Positions 1 to 12,366 of a stretch of 64,000 nucleotides of DNA are shown here, piece after piece; within the stretch, counting starts at the first letter, position 1, and every line of letters begins with the position of its first letter. Below the pieces are notes generated by a model. It was given only the letters and a program-made list of their open reading frames with translations, made no database searches and was not told the DNA's origin. Origin of the DNA: Ophioderma brevispina (lineage: Eukaryota; Echinodermata; Ophiuroidea; Amphilepidida; Ophiodermatidae); the NCBI GenBank assembly GCA_023653785.1, contig JAMKCH010084944.1, positions 30,871 through 94,870 of the forward strand. The letters are read 5' to 3'. Position numbers and translations under genes: made by a program.

Positions 1-59
1 ACTTCATTCCACCTTCTATAGTAATTCTCTGCTGCTGGGTGTCATGCTCTAAGGATGGC

Positions 60-400
60 CGATAGTATGCGATGTACTCTCTCACGGAGAACCATATCGT
101 GCCTCCAGTTGTAACGACCTGTTCTTAGGAAATATTGGCAGCAGCTTAATAATGTGTAGCATAGAGTATCTTGGATTGTGTTCAGGTAAAATTTCGGTAT
201 CTCTGGTGACCAAGAATATAGAATTCCATCTTGTATCCATGTGCATGGCTCTCTCCCAACTTATCCAACGGCCTTGTTTTAGCCATATCAAACAAGGCAA
301 TCAATAACTGATTCGCTGACATTTCTTTGTCAGACTTGACAGAGAGCTCCAATGGTCTCTTTTTGGCATCTGATCAATTAAATCGCTTGAGGCCTTTGGT
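60..400 (-). pseudogene. Possible decayed non-LTR retrotransposon C-terminus
   Basis: On the minus strand near 90-160, one frame reads TGRYNWRHDMVLRE. This resembles the GRYxWRHDxVL motif I know from the C-terminal end of many non-LTR retrotransposon proteins. Neighbouring frames give short coding-like stretches interrupted by stops and frame changes, for example MSANQLLIALFDMAKTRPLD near 250-310. No reverse transcriptase core is visible before the window edge. The motif match is seen; the family assignment is inference and could be chance. Confidence 0.3.
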
Positions 401-454
401 GGAACCCAACAGCCGCCGACCATGTTGTCTTTGCACAGCTCATGATAAATATAA

Positions 455-1080
455 GGCTTTTCACCAGGGGGTTTGTGACAAATAGCGACCCTGGGTCATT
501 AGTGACCCTGATTAATTCGTCGACTTGTACGACGAAACTGCAGAAGAAGAAGAATTTACCCCTTTCACATGAGCCGGTGATCGATCGACTTTGCGATCGA
601 TCGCCGTTTTTGAAGACTAGTGCAGCCGTTTTCTGAATTAACTAGATACGCATGCGCAATAGTGCCTTAGTTACGATGTAAAGTTTTCCAAAGAAGGGAT
701 TTAATGAGCTGCTGCTCTCACGAAATACTTCTTTTGAGAATTTACGGCAGGGTTGGTAGTTGACTTTGTAAATGCTGGGTACACGGCCATCTTTTAAATG
801 ATATGACTTGTCACCTTGGTTTGTTTCCGTACAGAAATGGTGAGTTTTCCGTTCATGAAATTGAACGGACTGAGTAAGGAAATTCAACATGGAGATCGAC
901 TCTTCTAGTGCATTTAGTGGACGAATGCACTGTTAATTTGAGGAACCAATCAGCGATATTGTGTGTCCAGAGTTTCGAAGTATTATAATGAATTTGGTGG
1001 CTGGTTTGAAGTCTACAGATTGCGATCGATCGCAAAGTCGACTCGCTCGACCGGCTCAGTGTAAAAGCCCTTATTTTGTC
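455..1080. mobile_element. Copy-1-only insertion with inverted repeats
   Basis: Copy 2 passes directly from GATAAATATATGTCG to TTCTCTGTCTCG at about 43650-43672. Copy 1 carries about 625 extra bases at the same point. Inside the extra block, about 565-625 and 1005-1065 form an inverted repeat built around GACTTTGCGATCGATCGC with GAGCCGGT beside it. This suggests a small non-autonomous TIR element or foldback insertion. Exact ends and a target duplication could not be fixed. Confidence 0.55.
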
Positions 1081-1463
1081 TGTTCTCTGCTCGCGGAGTT
1101 TCTTGACACCATTCATTCCATTGCTTTTCCCTTTCCTTTCTTGCCGTTGTACTTTGTGGGGCCAAAAGATGATTTAATTGAGTCTCCTCATTAGAGAATA
1201 CAAGTGCTTCTGAGTGGTACTTTGGTACTTCCCCAACTGCAATGCCTTGAGATGGGTATAACAATTCAGTTGGAGTCCCTTATTTCTCTCTTTCTTTAGA
1301 TTATTGACGGTTAGCACATTGGGTAGACCGGCACAGGTAATGCTGTTTCCAAGTAGCGCCAAATGTTCCTGTCCATCATTAAGTTTGGGATGTCCAAGAT
1401 GTCAGATGGATGCTGCTGGATGTCTCGAACAACACGTCATGTAGTTAAGGGGCGACTCCCCTG

Positions 1464-2140
1464 TTGGACTTGAGAAACCTCAACTGCGATGTCCCTATTG
1501 ATCAATTGCACGATGACAGGGACCGACAAATCGAGCTCGGCGTTGGTCAACAGAAGAGAATTGGAGGGATCTCTCCATGTCCTGTGCTTTGGTCGTGTTC
1601 TCACGCTCAGGATAGGTGTTTTGTTCTCGAACCAAGAAAGCCTGGTGTAGGTGCCGCCCAGTCTATCTTGTAGCTGCTCTTCTCTTCATGGTTCAGGTCT
1701 TAGATCCATTAACAGATATCTTCAACGTCTCTAAAAAGAACTTCAGCTCGGTTGATTGGCCAAGTGGTGTGTATACCTAAATTATGTCTATTTTCCCGCA
1801 TATACACGTTGGCCTTTTGTTATACTCATTCACCATTTTCTCTTGCAGAATGCGATATGGGGGTTCGTTTTGTTGTTCAATTCCCACCTCCTTATTATTT
1901 CTTGTCATTGCTTGCGCAAAACGCAATTCCCAAATGAGTATCTAGCTTATATTGAGCAATGATGATTGACAACGTGCATTGTACAGCTTGGTCCCTGAAG
2001 ACTGTTTCAAGGAACAAACAAACCATCATCTCTGCTTGCAGTCAGGGGAGTCCACAGATTGTGTGGTGTAAAGGGTTTATCTTTGGCGGACAATACAACT
2101 AATTAGTATGCACCAGAAGTTTCTGTGTGTTGCAATAAAT
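1464..2140. other. Copy-1 stretch without a recognised feature
   Basis: This part of copy 1 has no alignable partner in copy 2, which instead carries unrelated sequence at about 44010-44440. Short open frames occur but none shows a recognisable domain, splice structure or conservation. Nothing further can be supported. Confidence 0.5.
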
Positions 2141-3899
2141 CGCTGTACAACTAGCGGTACCGTTTAGCACCCAAATATTGCCCACTAAAACCTCAAGCAA
2201 ATACTGTTCATTTTCTTAGTTTTTAAATTCTCTAGGAATATTATTTTCATGTCAGCTTCTCGCATAATACACATTGGGATGGTTTTTACAGCAACCCATG
2301 CTATATACCATTTTTCTATTAAGGGGCTTATTGGTCTTTCCGCAGTATTCCAAACACTGATATTGTAATCCATTCAAAGTAAATAAAATTAACTCTTTTG
2401 TTACATGCTCTCTGAAGTTTAGTTTCTCTATTTTGAATATGTTTTCCCAAGTTCTGCCAGTCACATCAACACAACCATGGTCTTTGGCTAATACATGCCG
2501 TAAATCCATTTTGCATTAAGTAAAGTATTATCTACCACCATCGAGTAAAGGTCAGGCTACAGTCTTGTCGGCAATTATCTTTTTTAAATATTCTCATAAA
2601 ATTGTCTATTCACGAACGCGCCGGGCGGCTTGACTTTTTTTCAAAGCGAGAGGCCAAATTGCTTCTGGTAGCCAGCGGTGTAGGATTATTTCGAAAATTG
2701 GACCAATTTACAAGATTTTGTTCCAAAAGGTGGAGGGGCCAGGACATGCACACATCCAAATAAACGCCTTTTGTTCCTGTATGCTTCAATTGCCACATAT
2801 TTTATGGTTTTAATGCAAAGGGCCTATGATATTCTAAACGACCTCACGTCGCATTTTGTTGCACTATATCTTTTTCTTATTGGTATTTAAAGCATTGACA
2901 TTGCGTATCGTGGTGACTGCTATTAATGCAGCTGCATTGTCCGCCGTGTACCAGCTCTTTTTCTACCGGCATAATACCAGCCATTTCTCCTTGGGGGAGA
3001 AAAATAAGTACGTTGTTTTTCCTGATTTAGCATTTCGATTGGAACGTCCCATGTAACCCTAAGCCAGAGAGAGTTACGATTAGGGGACCACGGTCTAATT
3101 ACAGGGGCGAAGTGAGTCTTAACGCTAACAAGAAGAAAATCTGTATGGAACGATGTGGATGTTTGTTTTTAATTTTGCGACAAAACGTTTCCGGGTCAGC
3201 ATCACCCACGATAGCTGATGAAAGTCTTACCTAATGATAGATCAGTGAAAAATAAATAAGGTGCATTCAATATTTTGAATAATTTGTGTCTGTAACTTGC
3301 GTCAATGATAGGAAAGGTGTTGTTTTACAATTTGTTAACCATAAACAAAAAACAACAAAACATTAAAAAAAGCAAAAAACTAAAAAATTAAAAAAAAAAG
3401 CACAATGTACAATAAATGCAAGCAATCGTCCCTTGAAAGAATGGCTACCTCCTACGCGATTGCCACTTTAAACGTACACTTCCAAATTCCCATAGCTGAT
3501 TTCTGAGATTGAGTTTTAATGGGTTGCCTGGAGGCAACAAGTCAAGTATGGTCAAGAGAATTGTGTCTTTGTCTTTGTAAGCTTTACAAGTTAAGTGATG
3601 CGAATTGAGCGAGAGATATCAAATTTAGTTTAATTATAAACACGTTCTAAAATGAACATTGGGTTGTTTTGTGGAAAAGTTAAACCTCATATTTGTAGGG
3701 AATTAAAATTCTTAAGCCAACAACGTTTCGAAAGAATTGAGGTTTTTATAAACCGTTTTAGTAACTTTCTGTCTTAGTATTATACCATTGTGTTCAACGG
3801 GTTCAGCGAGATTACACGCGGATTACTGCGTTTTATACCCGTAAATGCGCATATCAAAACGGGATGATGCCGGGAAGCCAGGATACTCTTCTCTGATAT

Positions 3900-4440
3900 A
3901 TGGAACTCTCAAGTGTTTGTATCGTTTGCTTGATCTTCTTCTATCGTATGGCACAAACGAGGACGGACTAGATCTCAAGTTTCAACAGCCAATCCATTGT
4001 GGAGTCATGAATCTCAGCCAGACCCAGGGTACACCATGTGGAGGATGGGGAAGGCGGCATGGATTGATGATGGTCTACTGTCTGTTCAGCCTCTCCACAC
4101 TCACAAATTGGACTCCGGGCAAGACCCCCATAGGTCCATGATGTGTTTGCTTGCAAGCTTGCCTTGGAAGAGCAGATCCTGACAGAATTTCGCTGCTCTG
4201 TTATGAAATTCTTCAGAGGTGAGCTTGACAGCTTCCATCCCCGCTTCCATTCATTGGCACTCCAGTGTGATGTTGTCTCTTTGGTTCGTGAATATTGAAT
4301 CAAACCATGTGCCTCTCGGGCGAAAGGGTGCCTTGACGTTAAACGAGGCATACGGGTATCTCCTGATGGTATCATGAAGTTGGTGGTTTAGATCCAGTGC
4401 TGTCGAGTAAGAGTCATGGAGTGAGATTTTCCCCCTCAGG
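3900..4440 (-). pseudogene. Non-LTR retrotransposon C-terminal fragment, antisense
   Basis: The minus strand of 4375-3968 reads as one open frame. It contains HWSANEWKRGWKLSSSPL, then ARSPICECGEAEQTVDH and DSTMDWLLKLEI. The order W..EW..GW, then CxCG...QT.DH (a Cys/His cluster), then a short D..WL tail is typical of the extreme C-terminus of LINE ORF2 proteins after the reverse transcriptase. The rest of the protein is absent, so this is a 5'-truncated, decayed copy. The same fragment lies at the equivalent place in copy 2 (46520-47020), so the insertion predates the duplication. Subfamily (RTE-, CR1- or Jockey-like) is not resolved. Confidence 0.75.
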
Positions 4441-4644
4441 TCAGCTGGTGGAATTCTTGCAAGAACCGGGAATAAAAGCGAACAAAAAATGATGCAATGT
4501 TGCCGTTTTTGCTGATGTTGTTCAATTGCAAAAGTTTGAACCATGGAGTGAGATTTCCACCTCAGGTCAGCTGGTGGATTCTTGCACAAACCCAACCCCT
4601 AACACCTAACCCTAAACATTAACACTAAGGATCGAACCAATTAA

Positions 4645-4790
4645 TTTTATACTCGATTCGGACCAATGACCCTTCGGAATAATGAACCTTATATTCAATT
4701 CGAACTAAAGACCCTTCGGACCAATGAACCTTATGCTCAATTCGGACTAATAACCGTTCGGACTAATGACCATTCGGACCAGCGAGCAGA
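4645..4790 (+). repeat. 42-bp tandem repeat, copy 1 (about 2.7 units)
   Basis: Units begin ATTCGGACCAATGACCCTTC and repeat with a 42-bp period. Each unit itself looks like two related halves around CTTCGGA and AATGAACC. The array follows directly on a run of CCTAACCCTAAAC-like sequence. The paralogous array at 47245-47405 has about one unit more, so unit number changed after the duplication. Confidence 0.8.
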
Positions 4791-5888
4791 CCCCATGAGT
4801 TCGACATGACGTTTGCGTCACAAGTGTATAATCAAGCCTATAATCATTCAGTTTTCTTTGGCCTCATTATAATTCTCCTGTGTACTGTAATACGGGCTTT
4901 TTGTCTATCGTTTCAGAACTAATTGGAGGAAAGCTATATTTTGTTCAAAACCAGCCTGTGTCCCTTTAAATGTCGATTCAAATCAAACAGCAAACAGCGT
5001 TGCTTATCTTTTCTGCACTACAATTTAGTCATCAGTATTGGACTTGTGTTACCATATTCTTTGCAATCTCCAAGAAAACATTGACGGCCGTTTGTGCGTG
5101 TTGTGGGTATAGATCTACGCTTCAAGCCAGTCAATGTTTCAATTTCCTGTGTAGTCTCTTAGCGTGCTCTGGAGACCTGTGGTACGAGAAAAACCACTTC
5201 CGGGCACAAAATGGATTGATGCTGTCTTGCTGCTGGCGTTGTATCCCTTGTGAAGAATATTTTGTGTGCAAAAGGTTCTGCGTAGCAAGCAGTGTTGTAA
5301 GTTTTATAGGATAACAATAGATTGTACAATAGAATATAAGTAATACAATCTCACAAACCGATCTTCTAGACAAAGATGTGTTAAAAGAAACACAGTGCCC
5401 ACACAAAATATATACACACATGCAAGTATGTTTTAGTACTTGGCAAGCTTAACTACTAACTTAAACATTTGTAGAACTCCGCCGTGCAACAGCATCGTCT
5501 TACTAATGAGTTGTCTATGACGATGAGCCCTGTCAAGTGTATGGTTACAGTACCCCGTGCCATGGCATGATTTCAACGCCCCAGTTTTCCTAGTTTTCAG
5601 TCGTAACACAGTTGTCTATTTTTAGCCGCACAAACTATGGCCTTTTAAAAGACTTTTAATGCCCGGTGATGATTCGGCTCTATTTCCTGTTTTTAAAGGG
5701 ATGAAAAATTGTATGAACAATTCGTTTGGAGAATATACTCCTCTTTAGAAAATATAATGATAGTATGTGCACAAACAACGTCCTCAATTTTTGTCGAAGT
5801 TGAGTTTTGCATTGTAGAATTGTTGAAATTGTTGCAGCATAGTTATCTGCATCTTGACATTTATGACGTCATGAAATGGTACTTTAAA

Positions 5889-8140
5889 GGCTGACTCAGA
5901 GATTTTGAGATATAATTGTTTTGGTGTATTAATTAAAAATCGTCAGCTCTAACTAAAGATAGTCACCTAAATGCTCAATTCCAAAATTTGAGATGAATCG
6001 TACTTTTTAGTTTTGATGCAGTAAACATTTTTGTATGTATAACAGTGCCATAGGATACTGTTTATAACGAAATAGTGCCATAGGATACGAAAAAACGTTG
6101 ATGTCTTCATTGTAAATTGTTCGAAACCTTCCTTTACTAATAAGTTCCCGCGAAATTGAAAGAGAAACCATAATTTATGACAGATGAGGAATTAATGAGA
6201 AAGCTGATAGAAAATCCAGATGAAAAGGAAAAGTAGGAGCATACAAAAATAAATTCTACAAAAAAAATAATGAATGCACAGAAAGAAATAACATGTAACT
6301 GTTATTGGTCTAAATATTGTTAATTTCTTTCGCAAATTGTAGTTCTTCGTTTTATTATTCCCTACCTGCAACGCATCTCTTTTTTCCCAAAAGCCCAAAC
6401 CCAGACCTCGTAAAAACTAATCATATTTATTTTAATTTATTCTGGCATGCTTAAGCTACATGTATATACACCTGGCACAAAAAGTATCTCGGCATGTTTT
6501 TCGATCAGTACTGTGCCAAAGTCAGACCATTTTGAAAGTTTTCGAAATAAACATTTTGTTGCCTAGGTCTTGCTCTTTCATTTAACACTCGCTTGTAAAA
6601 ATGCGTGCAAAAATGGCTGATATAGAGCGCCCGAAAGACGCAAACCCCCAAAACTAAAAGTTGCAGTTTTTGGATTTTTCAATGGTCACTGTGTGGTACA
6701 ACGCAATAATACGTGCGTATTGATTTTACACAAAGAGCTTTTCCGACTGAAAGCCTATTGCAATACAGCCTGTCTCAAAAAAAATGGTACAATCAAAATC
6801 CGATTTTTCAATATTATATCTCAACATAAGTAAGTCGTGTTGTACATCATATTAAAGAGAAAAGACCAGGCTTTCCAGCATTTTTTGTTTCATCTCATTT
6901 GCTTGTTTCAATCGAGAGATAACTCCAGTTTACTGCGGAACACAAAAATCGAGTTTGTGCCACTTTTCTGGTTGAGTGAAAACGGTGAAAGAATTAGTTA
7001 AAGATAAGTTGTTCACATTTGAACAGATATGAAATTCTTTAAAAAGGGATTAACTTCATAAAGATACTCCCAAAGATACGAAAACACTTGCGTAATGGTG
7101 GAAGATATTATGAGTAAGTTTAGTCCGGTGCTCGACCCATATGACTTCGCGTCCACACAAATTGTTTTGATGGTTTCTAGGCAACATTGACCTGCTGATT
7201 CCAAATCTGGATGATGCCACTTTGGCATCATTGAGCATTGTGAGATAGGGAAGGGGGTAATTTAACAGGGGTAAAATTTGTAAATGTTTCATGTGGATTT
7301 GAAATATGTATAGAAGTGTTTATCTTGTCCTAAGGTTTAAAAAAGGTATAGTTTGCTATACCTGCAACCTTTTGTGTTTACACTACAGACCAAAATTTGT
7401 TCAAGGTCATCATGGGATTAAATATTTACAACGATCCGATTTGTTTCAAATTGGTTTCAAATTGTTCGTATGGGAATGTTAAAACAGAAAATAAACATTT
7501 ACCTCATGTCAATCATTGCTAAGGTATCTAACAGAGACTAAAATGATTAACCCCCATAGACCCTGTGGACCTTCTCCATTATTTCATTATTTTTATGGTA
7601 TTGAAATATCATGAAACGCAAATTCCTACCAACACCTTGATACTTTTTATTGACTTCAACAATTAGTAAATACACAAAGTGCAATATTTTAAACCATTTC
7701 TTTGGATTTGGAGTGTTTATTTTGGTTGCAATTACAATCCTTCTGGCATGATTTTCACAGATATCAATTTTGCAATAAATTCAAAGCTCGATTTCATTGA
7801 CGTGCAATAAATATTTTGTATTGTTTATTATTTATGAAAAGAAGATATTTATCATTGAACTGATTATGTTGACTATTAAAACTTGTGTCGATAAAACTAG
7901 ACTTCCTTTGTTTACTTTAATCTGTGTTTTGTTTATTTTGTCAGGTTGCAATCTTTTGTGAGCTTCAAGACAGCATGACATTAACTGCGCGAAACAACTC
8001 TGCCCATGCATAAAAGTGGCACAAAATCGGTTTTGGTGTATCGCAGTAAATTGATTATATCTCTGGATTGACAAAAGCAAATCTGACTTTGGCACAGTAC
8101 TGATCGAAAAACATGCCGAGGTGTATTTCATAATCTTTGT
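5889..8140. mobile_element. 2.25-kb copy-1-only block with perfect inverted repeats
   Basis: Copy 2 joins TGGTACTTTAA to TGTCCAATACGTG within about 30 bases (48511-48557). Copy 1 separates the same flanks by about 2.25 kb. Within this block 6488-6526 and 8082-8120 are a 39-bp perfect inverted repeat (starts CTCGGCATGTTTTTCGATCA). About 6908-6968 and 8011-8074 continue the inverted similarity, with about 380 bp extra in the left arm. No transposase frame is visible. A short run near 7222 (TGGCATCATTGAGCATT) recurs in the foldback at 53486, hinting at a shared family. It is best explained as a non-autonomous inverted-repeat element plus flanking sequence; deletion from copy 2 is the alternative. 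Confidence 0.7.
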
Positions 8141-8811
8141 TATTGTCCAATATGTGTGGCACGTGACAACCTGATAACCATTTCGAAATGTCATTCGTTT
8201 TATTTAATGTACTGTATGTGAGACTTATGTAAACAACCAACGGCGAGTTGTAAATTGACTTTTCTTACCAATGGCTCAGGGCCCGGTCTAATGCTTTCTT
8301 TACCATTTAATTCATACAGTGCAATACATATGTCACTATAACATGTAAGAAGCCGCTCTATGAGCCTCATCCTCTTTCAAGCTTCATGGGCAGGAATTAT
8401 AAACATTGAATTGAACACAAACAATCAAGGGGCCCTAGTTATATTAAATTGGCTTATATACCCAGACGAAGTAAATCAAAGTTTGATTTTACCAAATTGA
8501 TCTTAATGTCAGACAATATAGGAAATCTACGATACCACTGGGGTTTCAATCGTCAGAGTGGATACAAGCTAAAGCTGGTGGGTATCTATTTATTTCGTAA
8601 AACAGTATTTGAACTTCCGGCAATTGAAAATCTTCATCCATGCTATTGCGATAATTATAATGTGTGAATTTGAGGATAAACTATGTTGCTTTCCACAAAA
8701 GATAGATATTTTGTGTTAACATTTAATGAAAATTGGATGCAGTTTTTCTTCACATCATCATAATGATTAAAAAGAAAATAACCAGAAAAGAATATATATA
8801 TATACTTTCAG

Positions 8812-8942
8812 GTCCGTCCGCCAGCCCGCACGTCTGTCTATCCATCTATCTGTATGTCCGTCCGTCCATTTACCCATCCATCCGTCCGTCCATCCATCCA
8901 TCCATCCATCCATCCATCCATCCATCCATCCATCCATCCATC
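8812..8942 (+). repeat. CCAT/CCGT microsatellite, copy 1
   Basis: An imperfect tetranucleotide tract of TCCG and TCCA units that becomes a pure (CCAT)n run from about 8890 to 8941. The paralogous tract at 50010-50105 is shorter and more interrupted, showing expansion or contraction since the duplication. Confidence 0.95.
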
Positions 8943-9679
8943 GTCAAACCAAAAGCTGGGCAAAACAAAAAGTAATATTTACATGTAGATAAGGTCCATC
9001 ATATATTTTGTTATCCTCAAAAGTCTTTGATCCCCTGATATAATCGTTCGATAACCATAACTCTCTCATTATACTTTTGTAAAATCAATTATTATTTTTA
9101 TCCTCTCCTGATAATTTGTCGTCATTTATTTTTCCCCAGGATAAGATATTATAAAGGTATATGATTGGTACAACTCTTTTGATATTATTTGAAAACAAAC
9201 TATCTCTTGTGGACAAATACTTCAAAATCTGTTATTCTGTGGACAACTGATCTCTCTTTAATTCCACATTATTATATTATTGTAGAGGGCAGACTGTGAC
9301 CACGCAGACGGAACATAGACTGTCCTCAAAGTTAGTACCTGAAATCACTAGATGAAATTAAGGAGTAGAGACAGCGTTTTGCAATGTCCCGGCCTTGCAA
9401 TGAAACAATGAATACAGGCGTGCATGGTATTAATTTCCCTAAAGTAGAGGTTTTCCGTAAGGTGACCGATCTGACGCGGCAATTTTTCTGTCATATTTAT
9501 GAATTCGGAAAACCGTCACGGAATAAAATCATGTGTTATTTAATGTGTTTTTGGGACGTGATTACACCTGAAACCTTTTCAACTGGTGGCAATTAACAAT
9601 GGCTCTGCAGTTCCCAAATATGAAGGAAACTCTGAGTGTTTTTCCCCCTCCTCCTTAGCTCCATGTTTGCTGTTCTGCT

Positions 9680-10405
9680 TGGCCCATGCTATCCACAAAT
9701 CCGGTCAGATCGGAAATATTTGACAGACAACCACCGAACGTCTCGTTCACGCTTTCGTTACCTCGCGCCTGGATTCAAATAATTCCCTTCTGTATGGATT
9801 CTCTGCATCCACTCTCGCTAAGCTTCAACGCGTTCAAACGTGCCATATTCTCCTTTACTGGTGCAAAGAAAGACTGTAATATCAACGCTCTTAGGTGATC
9901 TTCACTGGCTTCCAATTAAAGACCGGATCATTTTTGAAAAATTTTCTCATCACTTTTAAATCTCTTCACGGTATGAGCTCCCTATTACATCGCCGATATC
10001 ATCAAAGTTCATGCTCCGAATCACCCGCTTGTTTCTACACTCTCGTCTGCTCTCAAATGCCACCCAGGAGGGGGTTGCGAGTTACGAAACATCTTTGTTA
10101 CGCGAGAGGGCGTTTTCTAAAATCTGCTGCCATCGCTGCCCGCCCCCCACTTGTGGAATAGATGCCTGCTCACTATGCAAAATGGCAAGAATGTTGCTAC
10201 TTTCAAGCGTCTTTTGAAGACATATTATTCGATATTGTAATATTCTCAACAACAACTTCTGAGAAGCCGCCTGTTTTTTAATTATTGCTTTTGTTGTAAT
10301 GTTTAATTAATGTTTAGTAATCTTAAGGTCCAGTCCCCTACTCTGTTTTTACTTTTGTGAAGCACCTAGAGGCCTCCGCATTGTTGGGCGCTATTGAGTG
10401 CGTTG
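9680..10405 (+). pseudogene. 5'-truncated LINE 3' end (CR1/L2/Jockey-like)
   Basis: Read on the plus strand with a few frame changes, this region gives LHWLP-like and FLITFKSLHGMSS text at about 9900-9985. It continues with GLRVTKHLCYARGRF and a stretch matching RAFS..A..LWN.LP, then FK..L near 10205. This order is the standard end of ORF2 in many animal LINEs. It is followed by a tail with GAAGCACCTAGAGG and GGGCGCTATTGAG (10358-10400), a common LINE 3'-end signature. Stops and frameshifts show it is dead. Copy 2 has unrelated sequence at the same place (51060-51685), so the fragment arrived after the copies separated or was lost from copy 2. Confidence 0.75.
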
Positions 10406-10566
10406 TTGTTTTGTTTTGTATTTGTTAAAAATTGGCATTTTATCTTCAGAACCAATGTTAATCTTCAAGGTATTACATAATTAAACATACAGGTACCCGA
10501 TGCCTACAACAGAGAGGTTGCAGTTTGATTATGATCAGAAGGTTGAAATGTTTTTCTTAGCATACT

Positions 10567-11461
10567 CCCCCCCCCTGCGGGTTCGGGGTTAGAATTGGCC
10601 CGATGTGTTTTCCCCTGCACGTCGTAAAAGAAGGCGACTAAATGGGGCCCCTGCGGGTTCGGGGTTAAGAATTGGCCGATGTGTTCCCCCTGCATGTTCG
10701 TAAAGGGCGACTAAAAGGGGCAACTCGTCTGTTATTTGAACAGACGGGTTGTATTTAAATTTAGGATTCTATTATAATGCATGATTTTTGGCCTGTGTAA
10801 TTGTCTTATTATAAGATGTTCTGTTGTATTATTCTTTAAGTCATGTAAGCTTAAATCAATTATCATGAAACAACCAAGTTATCAATACATGTACATATGT
10901 TAAGACCACCTATTTATTTTTTTTGTAATATAAATCGTAGCATGTATTAGGTTTCTACTGTCATATTGTTTTGTTTGTATTTAAATCTATCAGTTTGGGA
11001 AATTAAGTTTTAAAAAAAGACATTTAAATAAAATAACATGTAATCATATGAAGACATCTATTTGGCTGTAAAGGGATCTCATGTTTGCATGTTATGATGT
11101 GGTTGTTGATTTCTGTATTTGAAGTTGAAGTTTTTTCTTGTACATGATGAGTGATGGACCTTTGTCACAGTCTATGAATGTTTATAGTTTATAAATTTTC
11201 AGTTATATCTTTTGAACTTGTTATTTAATTGATGCCTGTTTTCTAAGTGTATCTTTGCAATTAGTTGGTTTCTCTTGTTTTATACTGGATAGGTGATGCT
11301 CTGGTTCCTCACTGTATGATGTGTATCCTTTGTAATTGTTAATTGTTATTTGAATTGAAATGAAGTTTTATATTGCTGTTTTTATATTAATGTTAAATGA
11401 CAAATGTACGCCGATATAAAAACACAATTGTGTTTAAACTTTATACTCAACTATCTCCTCA
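10567..11461. mobile_element. 895-bp insertion with 11-bp target duplication
   Basis: The 11-mer CTTAGCATACT lies at 10556-10566 and again at 11462-11472. Copy 2 has it once, at 51840-51850, between the same flanks. The inserted 895 bp starts with a C-run and two tandem units of about 76 bp (near 10574 and 10650), each carrying CTGCGGGTTCGGGGTTA, then GGCGACTAAA. The rest is AT-rich with no open frame and no terminal inverted repeat. The GC-rich leader resembles 5' ends of retroelements I have seen in invertebrate genomes, but I cannot name the family. Target-duplication length fits a target-primed retroelement; a Mutator-type DNA element is an alternative. Confidence 0.8.
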
Positions 11462-11728
11462 CTTAGCATACTTCCTTTGTGAAGTCAGTCACATTGTAGG
11501 CGAACCTCTTGGTGAAGCTAAAAAATTCTTTGGTTACACCATGATTTTAAGGCTAAAAGATACAAAGAATTAAGACTTCAACTCACAACAGTGGACCATA
11601 TCGACATTTTTACCGACAAATGTCTTGTACATTCCTTACATGTCTATGTAAGGAAACATTGACATCGTCTACATATTAAAGGCGAGCGCGTATTTCCTTT
11701 TTTATTGACGTTTTTCCTGATATTGCAA

Positions 11729-11729
<1 letters not shown>

Positions 11730-11772
<43 letters not shown>

Positions 11773-11786
11773 AAAAAAAAAATAAA
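11730..11786 (+). repeat. Poly(A) tract unique to copy 1
   Basis: Forty-one uninterrupted A residues followed by A-runs broken by T. Copy 2 has only CTAAAATTAAATATG at the same position (about 52108-52124). No retroelement body precedes it and the flanks align on both sides, so this is probably homopolymer expansion rather than the tail of an insertion. Confidence 0.85.
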
Positions 11787-12169
11787 GTAATCTGCCCTAT
11801 ACTGTTGGATTTGTTTAGCATATATATCTAACCCATGATAGGTTATTTTTGTTCGGTGGTTTCTTGTAAAGACACCTGTACCCTTTTAGCACTTGATTTT
11901 AAACATGGCAGTGGGGTTGTAATGTGACGTGATCTCACAAAATCTTGGACAACACATCACAACACACATTTAACCATAACATTAAATTAATTAACACATC
12001 GCATTTCTCGTTAATATCAAAATCAATTATCATACTTAACAATCAAATTTCAATAATAACACATCAATAACACGAGCAAATCCAGTGAACACCTTTATCG
12101 CGTACAATAATGCAGAACATTACATAGAAATGACTTTGACGGTCATTTAGGCTGTACCAACCCTCAGCG

Positions 12170-12366
12170 CTTCTCGGGGGGGGGGGGTACTTGTATTCAA
12201 ATTGTAAAAGACAGATAACATCTGTTAATCATGTTTTAGGCTTGTTTTTAGTCGGCTGAAAATACGTGTTTAGGGTGCATTGTTGAACGGGGGGGGGGGG
12301 GGATTTTGGTCCATGTTCAGCCATCATATCCACCTTGAATACAAGTGCCCGCCCCCCGGCCGGCTT
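12170..12366. mobile_element. Small inverted-repeat element with G/C-run ends
   Basis: A G-run followed by TACTTGTATTCAA (12176-12200) is mirrored by TTGAATACAAGTGCCC plus a C-rich end (12335-12364). A second long G-run sits in the middle (12287-12302). The size, near 195 bp, and lack of coding fit a MITE or foldback remnant. It lies in a copy-1 stretch (12110-12920) that does not align to copy 2. Confidence 0.5.

Noticed and set aside
4590..4625. Telomere-like CCTAACCCTAAAC stretch
   Set aside because: Only a few degenerate units, embedded in duplicated DNA; no array, so no evidence for an internal telomere.
8812..8942. CRISPR-like regular repeat
   Set aside because: It is a tetranucleotide microsatellite without spacers.
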